37,113 bases of DNA, taken from contig NZ_DBBS01000004.1 of assembly GCF_002292295.1 (NCBI RefSeq), positions 1 through 37,113 on the forward strand. The letters run 5' to 3'. Positions 8,448-16,636 of this stretch are shown here, in pieces (within the stretch, counting starts at the first letter, position 1; every line of letters begins with the position of its first letter). Under the pieces are notes generated by a model, which made no database searches, was not told the DNA's origin, and worked only from the letters and a program-made list of their open reading frames with translations. The stretch is from Sphingomonas sp. UBA978. GTDB taxonomy: Bacteria; Pseudomonadota; Alphaproteobacteria; Sphingomonadales; Sphingomonadaceae. The position numbers were made by a program, and so were the translations under genes.

Positions 8448-9278
8448 CTAGCCGCCCGCTCGGGCGAGCAGGGCACGCGCCTGTTTGAGGTGCGGCGCGT
8501 CGACCATCCGTCCGTCGAGCTGCAGCGCGCCCGCGCCGGGGTGGGCGGCGAAGGCGGCGACGATCCGCTCCGCCTCGGCGAGCGCATCGGCGCCGGGGGA
8601 GAAAGCGGCGTTGATCGCGGCGACCTGCGCCGGGTGAATCGCCATCATCCCCGTGAAGCCGTCGCGCGCGCCGCGCGCGGCATAAGCGGAGAGGCCCGCG
8701 AGGTCCTTGATCGCCGGATAGACCGTCTCGATCGCCGCGACGCCGGCGGCATGCGCGCCCATCAGCGCGAGCGTGCGGACCAGTTCATAGGGCGGGGTGT
8801 AGCGGCCGTCCGCCTCGCGCGCGGTCGATGCGCCGATCGCGGCGGGCAGGTCCTCCGCGCCCCAGGTCAGCCCGGCCAGCCGCGCCGCCACCGTGCGGTA
8901 GCCGCCGAGTCCGAACACCGCGAGCGGCGTCTCGGTCGCGACCGGCAGCACCGGGACGACGGATGCGCCCATCGCCGCGACCAGCGCGGCGACGTCGTCC
9001 GCGGTTTCGGCCTTGGGCAGCATCACGCCGTCCGCGCCGCGCGCCGCCGCGAGGTCGTCCGCCAGCCCGTCGCTGCCGAGCGGATTGACGCGGACGAAGC
9101 GCGTCACCGCCGCCGGTTCGCGCAACCATTGCGCCACCGCCTCGCGCGCCGCCGGACGCGCGGCGGCGGCGACCGAATCCTCGAGGTCGAGGATCACCGC
9201 ATCCGCCCCGCTCGCCGCCGCCTTGGCGAAGCGTTCGGGGCGGTCGCCGGGCACGAACAGCAGGGACCTCAACCGCAT
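8448..9278 (-). CDS. CoA ester lyase, CitE / HpcH-HpaI aldolase family
   Basis: A 276-residue TIM-barrel lyase of the CitE-like (citrate lyase beta subunit, malyl-CoA or citramalyl-CoA lyase) group that cleaves beta-hydroxyacyl-CoA esters with Mg2+. Visible signatures: RSLLFVPGDRPERF at the start, DLEDSV (31-36), LPKAE, TETPLAVFG, LTWGAEDLPAAIGA and an AIHPAQV segment near the end. The start at 9278 is chosen because a GAGGAG ribosome site lies a few bases upstream, whereas the farther upstream start has no support. It is the first gene of the three-gene reverse operon. The enzyme is cytoplasmic while its two partners carry leaders, so a shared pathway is uncertain. A stand-alone CitE homologue without citrate lyase alpha or gamma subunits fits the CLYBL/malyl-CoA type. 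Confidence 0.85.
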   Translation of the reverse strand: MRLRSLLFVPGDRPERFAKAAASGADAVILDLEDSVAAAARPAAREAVAQWLREPAAVTRFVRVNPLGSDGLADDLAAARGADGVMLPKAETADDVAALVAAMGASVVPVLPVATETPLAVFGLGGYRTVAARLAGLTWGAEDLPAAIGASTAREADGRYTPPYELVRTLALMGAHAAGVAAIETVYPAIKDLAGLSAYAARGARDGFTGMMAIHPAQVAAINAAFSPGADALAEAERIVAAFAAHPGAGALQLDGRMVDAPHLKQARALLARAGG

Positions 9279-9358
9279 GGCATTCTCCTCGACGTCAGGG
9301 CGTAGCGTGCCGGGAGGAGGCAAGACAAGCGCGCGGCGAACCGCTAGACGCCGGCGCC

Positions 9359-10537
9359 ATGCCGTCTGCCCCTTATGATGCGATCGTCTTCGGCGCCGGT
9401 GCCGCCGGCCTGATGTGCGCCGCCGTCGCCGGCCAGCGCGGCCGGCGCGTGCTGCTGGTCGACCATGCCGACGAAGCGGGCAAGAAGATCCTGATCTCTG
9501 GCGGCGGCCGCTGCAACTTCACCAACATCCACACCGCGCCCGACCGCTATCTGTCCGCCAACCCGCATTTCGCCAAATCCGCGCTCGGCCGCTACACCGC
9601 CGCCGATTTCCTGGGCCTGGTCGAGCGCCACGGCATCCGCTGGCACGAGAAGACGCTGGGGCAGCTCTTCTGCGACGGATCGGCGCGGCAGATCGTCGCG
9701 ATGCTGCTCGGCGAATGCGAGATGGGGCGGGTCGAGCTCGCGCTGGCGTCCGCGGTTGGCGAGGTCGGGCATGACGGCAGCGGCTTTACCGTCGCCCTGC
9801 CCGGCCGCAGCGTCACCGCGCCGCGGCTGGTGATCGCCACCGGCGGGCCGTCGATCCCGAAGATGGGCGCGACCGGTTTCGCCTATGACCTCGCGCGCCA
9901 ATTCGGGCTGAAGGTGGTCGAGCCGCGGCCGGCACTGGTGCCGCTGACGCTGGGCGGCGAGGAGGCGCTGTTCCGCACGCTGTCCGGCGTCGCGGCGGAT
10001 GTCGTCGCCAGCGCGGGCAAGGCGCGGTTTCGGGAAGCCGCATTGTTCACGCATCGCGGCCTGTCCGGCCCGGCGATCTTGCAGGTGTCGAGCTACTGGC
10101 GCGCGCGCGAGCCGATCGCGATCGACTTCGTGCCCGATGCCGCCGCGCACTGGCTGGTCGAGGCGAAGCGCACGCAACCCCGCACCACGCTGCGCCGGGC
10201 GTTGGCCGCCACCCTGCCCGACCGGCTCGCCGAGGCGCTGGCCGAACGGCTGGCGGTGACGGGCGAACTCGCCAACGCGCCGGACCGCCGGCTGGACGAG
10301 GCGGCGCGGCAGCTGTCGGCGTGGCGCTTCACCCCCAATGGCAGCGAAGGCTATGCCAAGGCGGAGGTGACCGCGGGCGGGATCAGCACCGCCGACCTCT
10401 CCTCACAGACGCTGGAGGCGCGGCGGGTACCGGGCCTGCATGCGATCGGCGAGGCGGTCGACGTCACCGGCTGGCTGGGCGGCTATAATTTCCAATGGGC
10501 ATGGGCGAGCGGCTGGGCGGCGGCGCAGGCGCTCTAA
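9359..10537 (+). CDS. BaiN/YhiN-type FAD-dependent oxidoreductase (HI0933 family)
   Basis: A 392-residue flavoprotein of the HI0933/YhiN/BaiN family. The N-terminal Rossmann motif GAGAAGLMCA binds FAD. It is followed by AGKKILISGGGRCNFTN, the best family signature, then ATGGPSIPKMGATG and the C-terminal GEAVDVTGWLGGYNFQWAWASG that closes the FAD site. Length is normal for the family. Family members are poorly characterised; some reduce enoate-type intermediates of bile acid metabolism, so the substrate here is unknown. It is divergent from the CitE-like gene (80 bases between), and its TAA abuts the next gene's stop codon on the other strand with no gap. Confidence 0.88.
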   Translation: MPSAPYDAIVFGAGAAGLMCAAVAGQRGRRVLLVDHADEAGKKILISGGGRCNFTNIHTAPDRYLSANPHFAKSALGRYTAADFLGLVERHGIRWHEKTLGQLFCDGSARQIVAMLLGECEMGRVELALASAVGEVGHDGSGFTVALPGRSVTAPRLVIATGGPSIPKMGATGFAYDLARQFGLKVVEPRPALVPLTLGGEEALFRTLSGVAADVVASAGKARFREAALFTHRGLSGPAILQVSSYWRAREPIAIDFVPDAAAHWLVEAKRTQPRTTLRRALAATLPDRLAEALAERLAVTGELANAPDRRLDEAARQLSAWRFTPNGSEGYAKAEVTAGGISTADLSSQTLEARRVPGLHAIGEAVDVTGWLGGYNFQWAWASGWAAAQAL

Positions 10538-11776
10538 TCACCCGATCAGCAGGCGCACGCCGATCGCCAGCACCAGCGCCGGGGCGGTCGTCACCACGCC
10601 GACGCGCAGGAACTGGAGGAAGGTGACGTCCTCCCCCTCGCGGCGGATCGCGATCAGCCACAGGATCGTCGCCAGCGACCCGGTGATCGACAGGTTCGGG
10701 CCGAGGTCGACGCCGATCAGCAGCGCATCGACGACGATGGCGGGTGGATGCGCCGTTGCGATCGTCTGCGCCGCGATCAGCCCGGCGGGCAGGTTGTTGA
10801 CAAGGTTGCTGCCGACCGCGAGCAGCCCGCCCGCCACCGCCGCAGTCGCGCGCGGATCGCTCGCCGCGCCGTCAGACAGGCGCGCGGCGAGCCAGCCGAT
10901 CAGCCCGGTCCCCGCCAGCGCCTCGACCATCACGAACAGGCCGGCGACGAGCAGCAGCACCGACCAGGACACCGCACGGACGAGCGGCAGCGGCGAGGCG
11001 CCGGCGCGCCACTGCACGACGAGGGCGGTCGCCACGCCGGCGCCGAAGGTCGGCCAGCCGAGGTCGCTTCCCAGCGCCGATGCCAGCGTCAGCAGCGCCG
11101 CGGTCACGCCGATCCCGGCCAGCGCCATCCGCCCGCCCCCGCTCAACGCCACCGCCGCGCCCCGCTCCGCTGGGCCGGCCAGATCGGCGCGGAACAGCCA
11201 GCGCAGCGCGAGATACGTCGTGCCGATCGCCACGACCGACGGCAGCGCAAAGGCCGCCAGCCACGCGCCGAGCCGCGGCAAGTCGCTGGCGTAGAGTACC
11301 AGATTGGCGGGATTGGAGATCGGCAGCAGGAAGCTCGCCGCATTCGCCACCAATGCGCAGGCGAACAGCAGCGGCAGCGGCGCGACCTTTGCCTGCCGTG
11401 CGACCGCATAGACGGCGGGGGTGAGCACCACCGCGGTCGCGTCGTTCGAGAGGAAGGCCGTCACGACCACGCCGACGAGGAACACGAGCGTGAACAGTCG
11501 CGCCGCCGACCCGCGCGCGCCGGCGGCGGCACGATGCGCGACCCAGTCGAACAGCCCGTGCGCGCGCGCAGCCTCGGACAACAGCATCATGCCGATCAGG
11601 AACAGATAGACGTCGCCGCCCTTCAACACCGCCGCCCAGGCGCCTGCCGGCGCGATCAGCCCGGTGACCAGCAACAAAGTGGCGCCGAGCACCGCCCACA
11701 CCGCTTCGGGCCAGCGGAACGGGCGGACGATCACACCTGCGGTTGCGGCGGCGCAAATGGCGACGGTGGCGATCAT
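10538..11776 (-). CDS. ArsB / SLC13-type anion permease
   Basis: A 412-residue polytopic inner-membrane protein of the ion-transporter superfamily that includes ArsB, NhaD and SLC13 permeases, with roughly ten to eleven hydrophobic segments. The paired signatures are visible: FLSNDATAVVLTP in the first half, and SNLVNNLPAGLI followed by GVDLGPNLSITGSLATILWL in the second. The latter is strikingly close to the ArsB motif. No arsR, arsC or other arsenic genes are nearby, so arsenite export is not supported by context. It converges end to end with the flavoprotein gene, stop codons touching, and no terminator fits between them. A REP-like fragment and the MFS gene lie upstream. Confidence 0.8.
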   Translation of the reverse strand: MIATVAICAAATAGVIVRPFRWPEAVWAVLGATLLLVTGLIAPAGAWAAVLKGGDVYLFLIGMMLLSEAARAHGLFDWVAHRAAAGARGSAARLFTLVFLVGVVVTAFLSNDATAVVLTPAVYAVARQAKVAPLPLLFACALVANAASFLLPISNPANLVLYASDLPRLGAWLAAFALPSVVAIGTTYLALRWLFRADLAGPAERGAAVALSGGGRMALAGIGVTAALLTLASALGSDLGWPTFGAGVATALVVQWRAGASPLPLVRAVSWSVLLLVAGLFVMVEALAGTGLIGWLAARLSDGAASDPRATAAVAGGLLAVGSNLVNNLPAGLIAAQTIATAHPPAIVVDALLIGVDLGPNLSITGSLATILWLIAIRREGEDVTFLQFLRVGVVTTAPALVLAIGVRLLIG

Positions 11777-11820
11777 CGGACCGGCGCAAGATGCGGATGC
11801 GAGGGCGAACGCGTGCTTAC

Positions 11821-11846
11821 GTCACCCCGGACCCGGCCCGGATGAC
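11821..11846. repeat. Short REP-like imperfect palindrome
   Basis: The 26-base imperfect palindrome starts GTCACCCCGG and ends CCCGGATGAC, between the permease and MFS genes. The GTCA...TGAC ends with CCGG cores resemble short repetitive extragenic palindromes scattered in alphaproteobacterial genomes. Whether it is repeated elsewhere cannot be seen here. Confidence 0.45.
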
Positions 11847-11876
11847 GGGAGGGCTTCATGGTCTTGCCACCACGCA

Positions 11877-13136
11877 TCACGCCGGCTTCGTCTCCGGCAT
11901 CGCCACCGCATAGAGGCCGAGCCCGACGCCGGCGATTCCCGCCAGCGTCAGGAAGCTCGCGCCATAGCCGGCCCAGACGATGATCGTCCCCGCCAGCGTC
12001 GCGCTGAGCGCGGCACCGAGGCCCTGCGCTGTCGCCACCGCGCCCTGGCTGACGTTGAACCGGCCGGTGCCCTTGGTCAGATCGGCGATTACCACCGGGA
12101 AGAGCGCGCCGAAGATGCCCGCGCCGACGCCGTCCAGCGCCTGCACGCCGACCAGCCACCACGGATCGTTCGACAGCGTGTAGAGCGCACCGCGCGCCGC
12201 CAGTACGCCGAACGCGACGAGAAACAGGGGCTTACGGCCCCAGGCATCGACGTTGCGCCCGACGATCACCGCGACCGGCACCATCACCAACTGCGCCGCG
12301 ACGATGCACGCCGCGGTCAGCGAGGTCGCCGAATCCTTGCCGACCGTCTTGGCGAGCAGCTGGCTGACCGAGGTCAGCATCGCCGCATTGGCGAGATGGA
12401 AGAGAAAGGCGATCGCCGCGAACAGCAGCAGCGGCCGGTTCTCGACCAGCACCCGCCAGCCGCCGGGCTCGTCGCAGCCCTCCTCGGGCTCGCAGTCGAG
12501 CCCGCGCGCGACCGCATTGTCGATGTCGCCGTTGCGCACGCGCAGCGCAGCGAACACGCTCGCCACGGTCAGCGCGCCCATCAGCCAGAAGACCACGACC
12601 GGCCCGAACTTCCACGCCAGCGCGCCCGCCAGCGCGGCGGACATCGCGTTGCCGGCATGGTTGAACGCCTCGTTGCGGCCGACCCGCTTCGAAAACAGCT
12701 TCGGCCCGAACAGGCCCAGCGTGATCGCACTGATCGCCGGCGCGAACACCGCGCCCGCCACCGCCGCGATCGACTGGGTCGCGGTCACCACCGCGAAGCC
12801 GCTGACGAAGGGCAGCGACACGCTGCTGAGCGTCACCAGCAGGGCCGCGACGATGACAATCCGCGGCTTGTTGCGGCTGCGGTCGATCAGCCCGCCGGCG
12901 GGCGTCTGCGACACCAGCCCGACGATGCCGGCGATCGTCAGCACCAGCCCGACGGTCGCCTCGTTCCAGCCGTGTGCCGGGCCGCGCACCGCCAGCAGAT
13001 AGATGGCGAGATACGGCCCCAGCCCGTCGCGCACATCGGCGAGGAAGAAATTCAGTGCGTCCAGCGTGCCGCCGGCGTGATGACCGGGCTTTTTCCCCGG
13101 CGGGTGCAGCGGTGCAGGCGGGGCAAGGCTGGCCAT
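11877..13136 (-). CDS. Major facilitator superfamily transporter
   Basis: A 419-residue MFS permease with about twelve hydrophobic helices in two six-helix halves. The MFS motif A appears as GGLIDRSRNKPR in the loop after helix 2 and again as VDAWGRKP in the second half. A hydrophilic, acidic, cysteine-containing central loop (CEPEEGCDEPGG) separates the halves. The N-terminus is a hydrophilic Pro/His-rich extension (LHPPGKKPGHHAGG) before helix 1. The start at 13136 has GGAGC about nine bases upstream. The substrate is unknown; the ADVRDGLGPYLAIYL opening suggests the drug/sugar efflux type. It is alone on the reverse strand, about 100 bases from the permease gene. Confidence 0.85.
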   Translation of the reverse strand: MASLAPPAPLHPPGKKPGHHAGGTLDALNFFLADVRDGLGPYLAIYLLAVRGPAHGWNEATVGLVLTIAGIVGLVSQTPAGGLIDRSRNKPRIVIVAALLVTLSSVSLPFVSGFAVVTATQSIAAVAGAVFAPAISAITLGLFGPKLFSKRVGRNEAFNHAGNAMSAALAGALAWKFGPVVVFWLMGALTVASVFAALRVRNGDIDNAVARGLDCEPEEGCDEPGGWRVLVENRPLLLFAAIAFLFHLANAAMLTSVSQLLAKTVGKDSATSLTAACIVAAQLVMVPVAVIVGRNVDAWGRKPLFLVAFGVLAARGALYTLSNDPWWLVGVQALDGVGAGIFGALFPVVIADLTKGTGRFNVSQGAVATAQGLGAALSATLAGTIIVWAGYGASFLTLAGIAGVGLGLYAVAMPETKPA

Positions 13137-13233
13137 CGGATCGTTGCTCCGTCGCGGGGTCGGTCCACGATGGACATCCGCTCGCGTCGCGGCTCAACCG
13201 GCCATTCGCACAATCGATCCGGCCCGGCCCGAA

Positions 13234-13437
13234 TTATGTTGCGAACCATTGCTGTGGCGGCGGATCGTCGGCCACCGCGGGTTCCCGGCAGCCTGTCATC
13301 CGCTGCAATTGCAGGCGGTATCCGGCGGCGAGTTGCGCGAAGGCGCGATTCAGCGTAGGAGCTGCGGCGCGGCCTCGCTCGGCCTCGGCTTCGCGGATTA
13401 GGCGACGCAGGGTCTCTGGGGTCACGGTCACGGCCAT
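13234..13437 (-). CDS. Small hypothetical protein, helical
   Basis: A possible 67-residue protein (MAVTVTPETLRRLIREAEAE...) predicted to be mostly alpha-helical, with an Arg/Glu/Ala-rich amphipathic first half, a RAFAQLAAGY core and a proline-rich tail ending QWFAT. I do not recognise a family. The frame could extend upstream to 13503, but the ATG at 13437 opens the charged helical part; no strong ribosome site helps decide. It sits between the MFS gene and the divergent helicase. It is kept because it is the only sensible frame in a 450-base gap, and its composition differs from that of random GC-rich shadow frames. Confidence 0.45.
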   Translation of the reverse strand: MAVTVTPETLRRLIREAEAERGRAAAPTLNRAFAQLAAGYRLQLQRMTGCREPAVADDPPPQQWFAT

Positions 13438-13587
13438 GATGCGCGGATACAAGCGCCACATTGCGCCCGTATTGCCGCCCGCACTGGCCCGCGATTTTCC
13501 CATCGCGACTCTGTTGTCCCTGCTGCGTTCCCGCCCTGGCCCAAGGCCGCGGCTTCGGGGGCGTCGCCCCTATTCTAGGTTACCCCC

Positions 13588-15330
13588 ATGCCCTTTTCCT
13601 CCCTGCCCCCGCTTCTCGCCGAAGCGCTCGTTGCCCGTGGCTATGAAGCGCCCACCGCCGTCCAGGCCTCCGTCATCGAACCCGAAGCGGCCGGCCGCGA
13701 CCTCGTCGTCTCCGCCCAGACCGGGTCGGGCAAGACCGTCGCCTTCGGCCTCGCCATGGCCGGCGAGCTGATGGCGGACGGCACCCTGCCCCCGCCCGGC
13801 CTGCCGCTGGCGCTCATCATCGCGCCGACCCGCGAACTCGCGCTGCAGGTCAGCCGCGAACTGATGTGGCTCTACAAGGGCGCGCATGCCCGCATCGCCA
13901 CCTGCGTCGGTGGCATGGACGCCAGCAAGGAGCGCCGCTCGCTCAGCCACGGCGCGCATATCGTCGTCGGCACCCCCGGCCGCCTGCGCGACCATCTGGA
14001 GCGCGGCGCGCTCGACCTGTCGGCGCTGCGCGTCGCGGTGCTCGACGAGGCCGACGAGATGCTCGACATGGGCTTCCGCGAGGACCTCGAGGGCATCCTC
14101 GATGCCTCACCGACCGAACGCCGCACGCTGATGTTCTCGGCGACGATGCCGCGGCCGATCGTGGCGCTCGCCAAGCGCTACCAGCGCGACGCGCTGCGCA
14201 TCTCGACCGTCGGCGAAGATCGCGGCCATGGCGACATCGCCTATCAGGCGGTCACCGTCGCGCCGGCCGATATCGAACATGCCGTCATCAACCTGCTCCG
14301 CTTCCACGAGGCGGAGACGGCGATGCTGTTCTGCGCCACCCGCGACAACGTCCGCCACCTCCACGCCAGCCTCGTCGAGCGCGGCTTCGCGGCCGTCGCC
14401 CTGTCCGGTGAGCATAGCCAGAGCGAGCGCAATTCCGCGCTGCAGGCGCTGCGCGACCGCCGCGCGCGCGTGTGCGTCGCGACCGACGTCGCCGCCCGCG
14501 GCATCGACCTGCCCTCGCTCAGCCTCGTCGTCCATGTCGAGATGCCGCGCGATGCCGAGACGCTGCAGCACCGTTCGGGCCGCACCGGCCGCGCCGGCAA
14601 GAAGGGGACCGCGGTTCTCATCGTCCCCTATCCACGCCGCCGCCGCGTCGACATGATGCTGAAGCAGGCCAAGATCGCCTGCGACTGGATCCCCGCCCCC
14701 TCCGCCGACGACATCCGCAAGCAGGACCGCGAGCGGCTGATCGCGACCTTGCTCGCGCCGGTCGAGTTCGACGACGAGGATCGCGAGCTGGCGACGCGCC
14801 TGATGGCGGAAAAGTCGGCCGAGGATATCGCCGCCGCGCTGGTCCATGCGCATCGCGCGTCGATGCCGCAGGCCGAGGATCTGCTCGATTCGGCCGCGCC
14901 GCAGCAGTCGGACCGCACCCAGGGCCACCGCCCGGGCTTCGAGGATACCGTCTGGTTCCAGATGGATATCGGCCGCCGCCAGAATGCCGATCCGCGCTGG
15001 CTGCTGCCGCTGATCTGCCGCCGCGGCCATATCACCAAGGCGGAGATCGGCGCGATCCGCATCAACCCGAACGACACGATCTTCGAGGTGCCGCGCACCG
15101 TCGCCGACCGCGTGCTCGCCAGCGTGCAGCGCACGGCGAACCCCGAGAATGACGAGGGCAGCCTCCAGATCATTCCGTTCACCGGCAACCCGCGCGAGGC
15201 CGGCGGCAGCGGCGGCGGCGCCCCCCGTGGCCCGCGCGCGCCGCGCGACAATGCCGCCCGCCCGCCGCGCACCGGCGGCGCGCCGGTCCGGCACCAGGCG
15301 AAGCCCTATCGCAAGGGTCCGCGGGGCTGA
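13588..15330 (+). CDS. DEAD-box RNA helicase with DbpA-type RNA-binding domain
   Basis: A 580-residue ATP-dependent RNA helicase of the DeaD/CsdA group, which unwinds RNA duplexes during ribosome assembly, mRNA decay or cold adaptation. Conserved motifs appear in order: Q-motif (GYEAPTAVQ), motif I AQTGSGKT (43-50), Ia PTRELA (80-85), TPGR (129-132), DEAD (153-156), SAT (184-186), ATDVAARGID, and HRSGRTGRAG. A DbpA-like RNA-binding domain follows (roughly 460-535, with GRRQNADPRWLLPLICRRG). The protein ends in a Gly/Arg/Pro-rich basic tail of about 45 residues, typical of cold-shock helicases. The stop overlaps the next start by one base (TGATG), so the UPF0178 gene is translationally coupled. 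DeaD is the best name, but DbpA cannot be excluded. Confidence 0.93.
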   Translation: MPFSSLPPLLAEALVARGYEAPTAVQASVIEPEAAGRDLVVSAQTGSGKTVAFGLAMAGELMADGTLPPPGLPLALIIAPTRELALQVSRELMWLYKGAHARIATCVGGMDASKERRSLSHGAHIVVGTPGRLRDHLERGALDLSALRVAVLDEADEMLDMGFREDLEGILDASPTERRTLMFSATMPRPIVALAKRYQRDALRISTVGEDRGHGDIAYQAVTVAPADIEHAVINLLRFHEAETAMLFCATRDNVRHLHASLVERGFAAVALSGEHSQSERNSALQALRDRRARVCVATDVAARGIDLPSLSLVVHVEMPRDAETLQHRSGRTGRAGKKGTAVLIVPYPRRRRVDMMLKQAKIACDWIPAPSADDIRKQDRERLIATLLAPVEFDDEDRELATRLMAEKSAEDIAAALVHAHRASMPQAEDLLDSAAPQQSDRTQGHRPGFEDTVWFQMDIGRRQNADPRWLLPLICRRGHITKAEIGAIRINPNDTIFEVPRTVADRVLASVQRTANPENDEGSLQIIPFTGNPREAGGSGGGAPRGPRAPRDNAARPPRTGGAPVRHQAKPYRKGPRG

Positions 15331-15791
15331 TGCTGGCCACAGGCGTCCGCATCCTGGTCGACGCGGACGCCTGCCCGGTCAAGGACGAGATCTACAAGGT
15401 CGCCTGGCGCCGCGAGGTGCCGGTGACGATCGTCAGCAACAGCCATTTCCGCGTGCCGGTCCATCCGCTCATCACCCGCGTGGTGGTGAGCGACGGCTTC
15501 GACGCCGCCGACGACTGGATCGCCGCGGCGGCGGATGCGACCGCGGTGGTGGTGACCGCCGACATCCTGCTCGCCGACCGCGCGCTGAAGGCCGGCGCGA
15601 CCGTGCTCGCCCCGACCGGCAAGCCGTTCACCACGGCCTCGATCGGCGGCGCGATCGCGACCCGCGCGATCATGGCCGACCTGCGCGCGGGCGGCGACCA
15701 GCTCGGCGGCCCGAAACCCTTCGCCGCCGCGGACCGCAGCCGGTTCCTGCAGGCGCTGGATACCGCGCTGGTGCGGTTGGGGCGCGGGTAG
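15330..15791 (+). CDS. UPF0178 (YaiI/YqxD, DUF188) family protein
   Basis: A 153-residue member of the UPF0178/DUF188 family, recognised by ILVDADACPVKDEIYKVAWR at the start, SNSHFRVP, and GFDAADDWIAAAA with TADILLADRAL. The family has a PIN-like fold with conserved acidic residues (DADACP, the D in ADILLADR), which hints at a nuclease, but no activity has been settled. The start codon shares one base with the helicase stop, so the gene is the second of a two-gene unit, which makes a role in RNA metabolism plausible as inference. Confidence 0.9.
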   Translation: MLATGVRILVDADACPVKDEIYKVAWRREVPVTIVSNSHFRVPVHPLITRVVVSDGFDAADDWIAAAADATAVVVTADILLADRALKAGATVLAPTGKPFTTASIGGAIATRAIMADLRAGGDQLGGPKPFAAADRSRFLQALDTALVRLGRG

Positions 15792-15858
15792 GCCGCACCG
15801 GATTGCTTCGCCGCCGGTTCGGCGTACACTGTCGGCAGGCATCCGGGGGGATCGTTCG

Positions 15859-16614
15859 ATGGCGACGTTGCAGGCCGCGCTTCCAGATCGTCTCTACCGC
15901 AATCTTGCCATCGCGATGGCGGTCGTCGTCGTCGCCGGTTTTTCGATGCAATTGGCGATGGGCCGCTCGACGTTTGCGGCACCGGTGGTGCTCCATGTCC
16001 ACGCGGCGGTGTTCTTCGGATGGACCGCTCTGTTCGTCGTCCAAACGATGCTGGTCGATCGCGGCTCGCTGGCGCTGCATCGGCGGCTCGGCTGGCTCGG
16101 CGCCGGCTGGGCGGCGGCGGTCGTGCTGCTGGGCGGCTACGTGACCGTCATGATGGTGCGGCGGGGCGGCGCGCCCTTCTTCTTCACGCCGTCCTACTTC
16201 CTCTTCATGAACGTGCTGATGGTGCTCGGCTTCGGCACGCTGGTCGCGCTCGCGATCCGGATGCGGCGGCGGACCGACTGGCACCGCCGCCTGATGATCT
16301 GCGCGATGGCGATCCTCACCGGCCCCGCGATCGGGCGCATCCTGCCGATGCCGCTGATGATTCCCTGGGCGGCATGGGGCGTCTTCGCGGCGCTGCTCCT
16401 GTTTCCGGCCATCGGCATGATCGCCGATGTGCGTCGCACCGGCCGCGTCCATCCCGCCTGGTGGTGCGGCGTCGCCACGATCGCAGCGATCCAGATCGCG
16501 ATCGGCATCGTCGCCGCCAGCCCACCGGGGCTGGCGCTGTACCGCGTCGTCGTCGCGGGCGGCGCGGGCGAAGCCGTGCCCCCGCTCGACTATCCGCCGT
16601 TCCCGGGCGGGTGA
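15859..16614 (+). CDS. Conserved seven-helix membrane protein of unknown function
   Basis: A 251-residue integral membrane protein with about seven hydrophobic segments. A histidine-containing stretch (HVHAAVFFGWTALFVVQ) is followed by a short loop ending LALHRRLGWLGAG, and a similar pattern (WHRRLMICAMAIL) comes in the second half. This is a layout seen in uncharacterised bacterial membrane proteins whose conserved histidines may bind haem or metal. The tail PPLDYPPFPGG is hydrophilic and Pro-rich. A GGGGGG ribosome-site-like stretch lies upstream of the ATG. It converges with lepA, with only 22 bases between the stops, filled by a palindrome. I cannot assign a function. Confidence 0.75.
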   Translation: MATLQAALPDRLYRNLAIAMAVVVVAGFSMQLAMGRSTFAAPVVLHVHAAVFFGWTALFVVQTMLVDRGSLALHRRLGWLGAGWAAAVVLLGGYVTVMMVRRGGAPFFFTPSYFLFMNVLMVLGFGTLVALAIRMRRRTDWHRRLMICAMAILTGPAIGRILPMPLMIPWAAWGVFAALLLFPAIGMIADVRRTGRVHPAWWCGVATIAAIQIAIGIVAASPPGLALYRVVVAGGAGEAVPPLDYPPFPGG

Positions 16615-16616
16615 TC

Positions 16617-16636
16617 GGCCCGCGGCCGGCCGCGCC
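16617..16636. terminator. Palindrome between convergent stop codons
   Basis: CGCGGCCGGCCGCG (16621-16634) is a perfect 14-base palindrome inside the 22 bases separating the membrane protein stop and the lepA stop. It could serve as a bidirectional transcription end for both genes. No T-run follows on either strand. Confidence 0.45.

Noticed and set aside
10538..11776. Arsenite efflux pump ArsB
   Set aside because: The motif is close to ArsB, but no arsenic regulator or reductase is nearby, so only the broad permease family is called.
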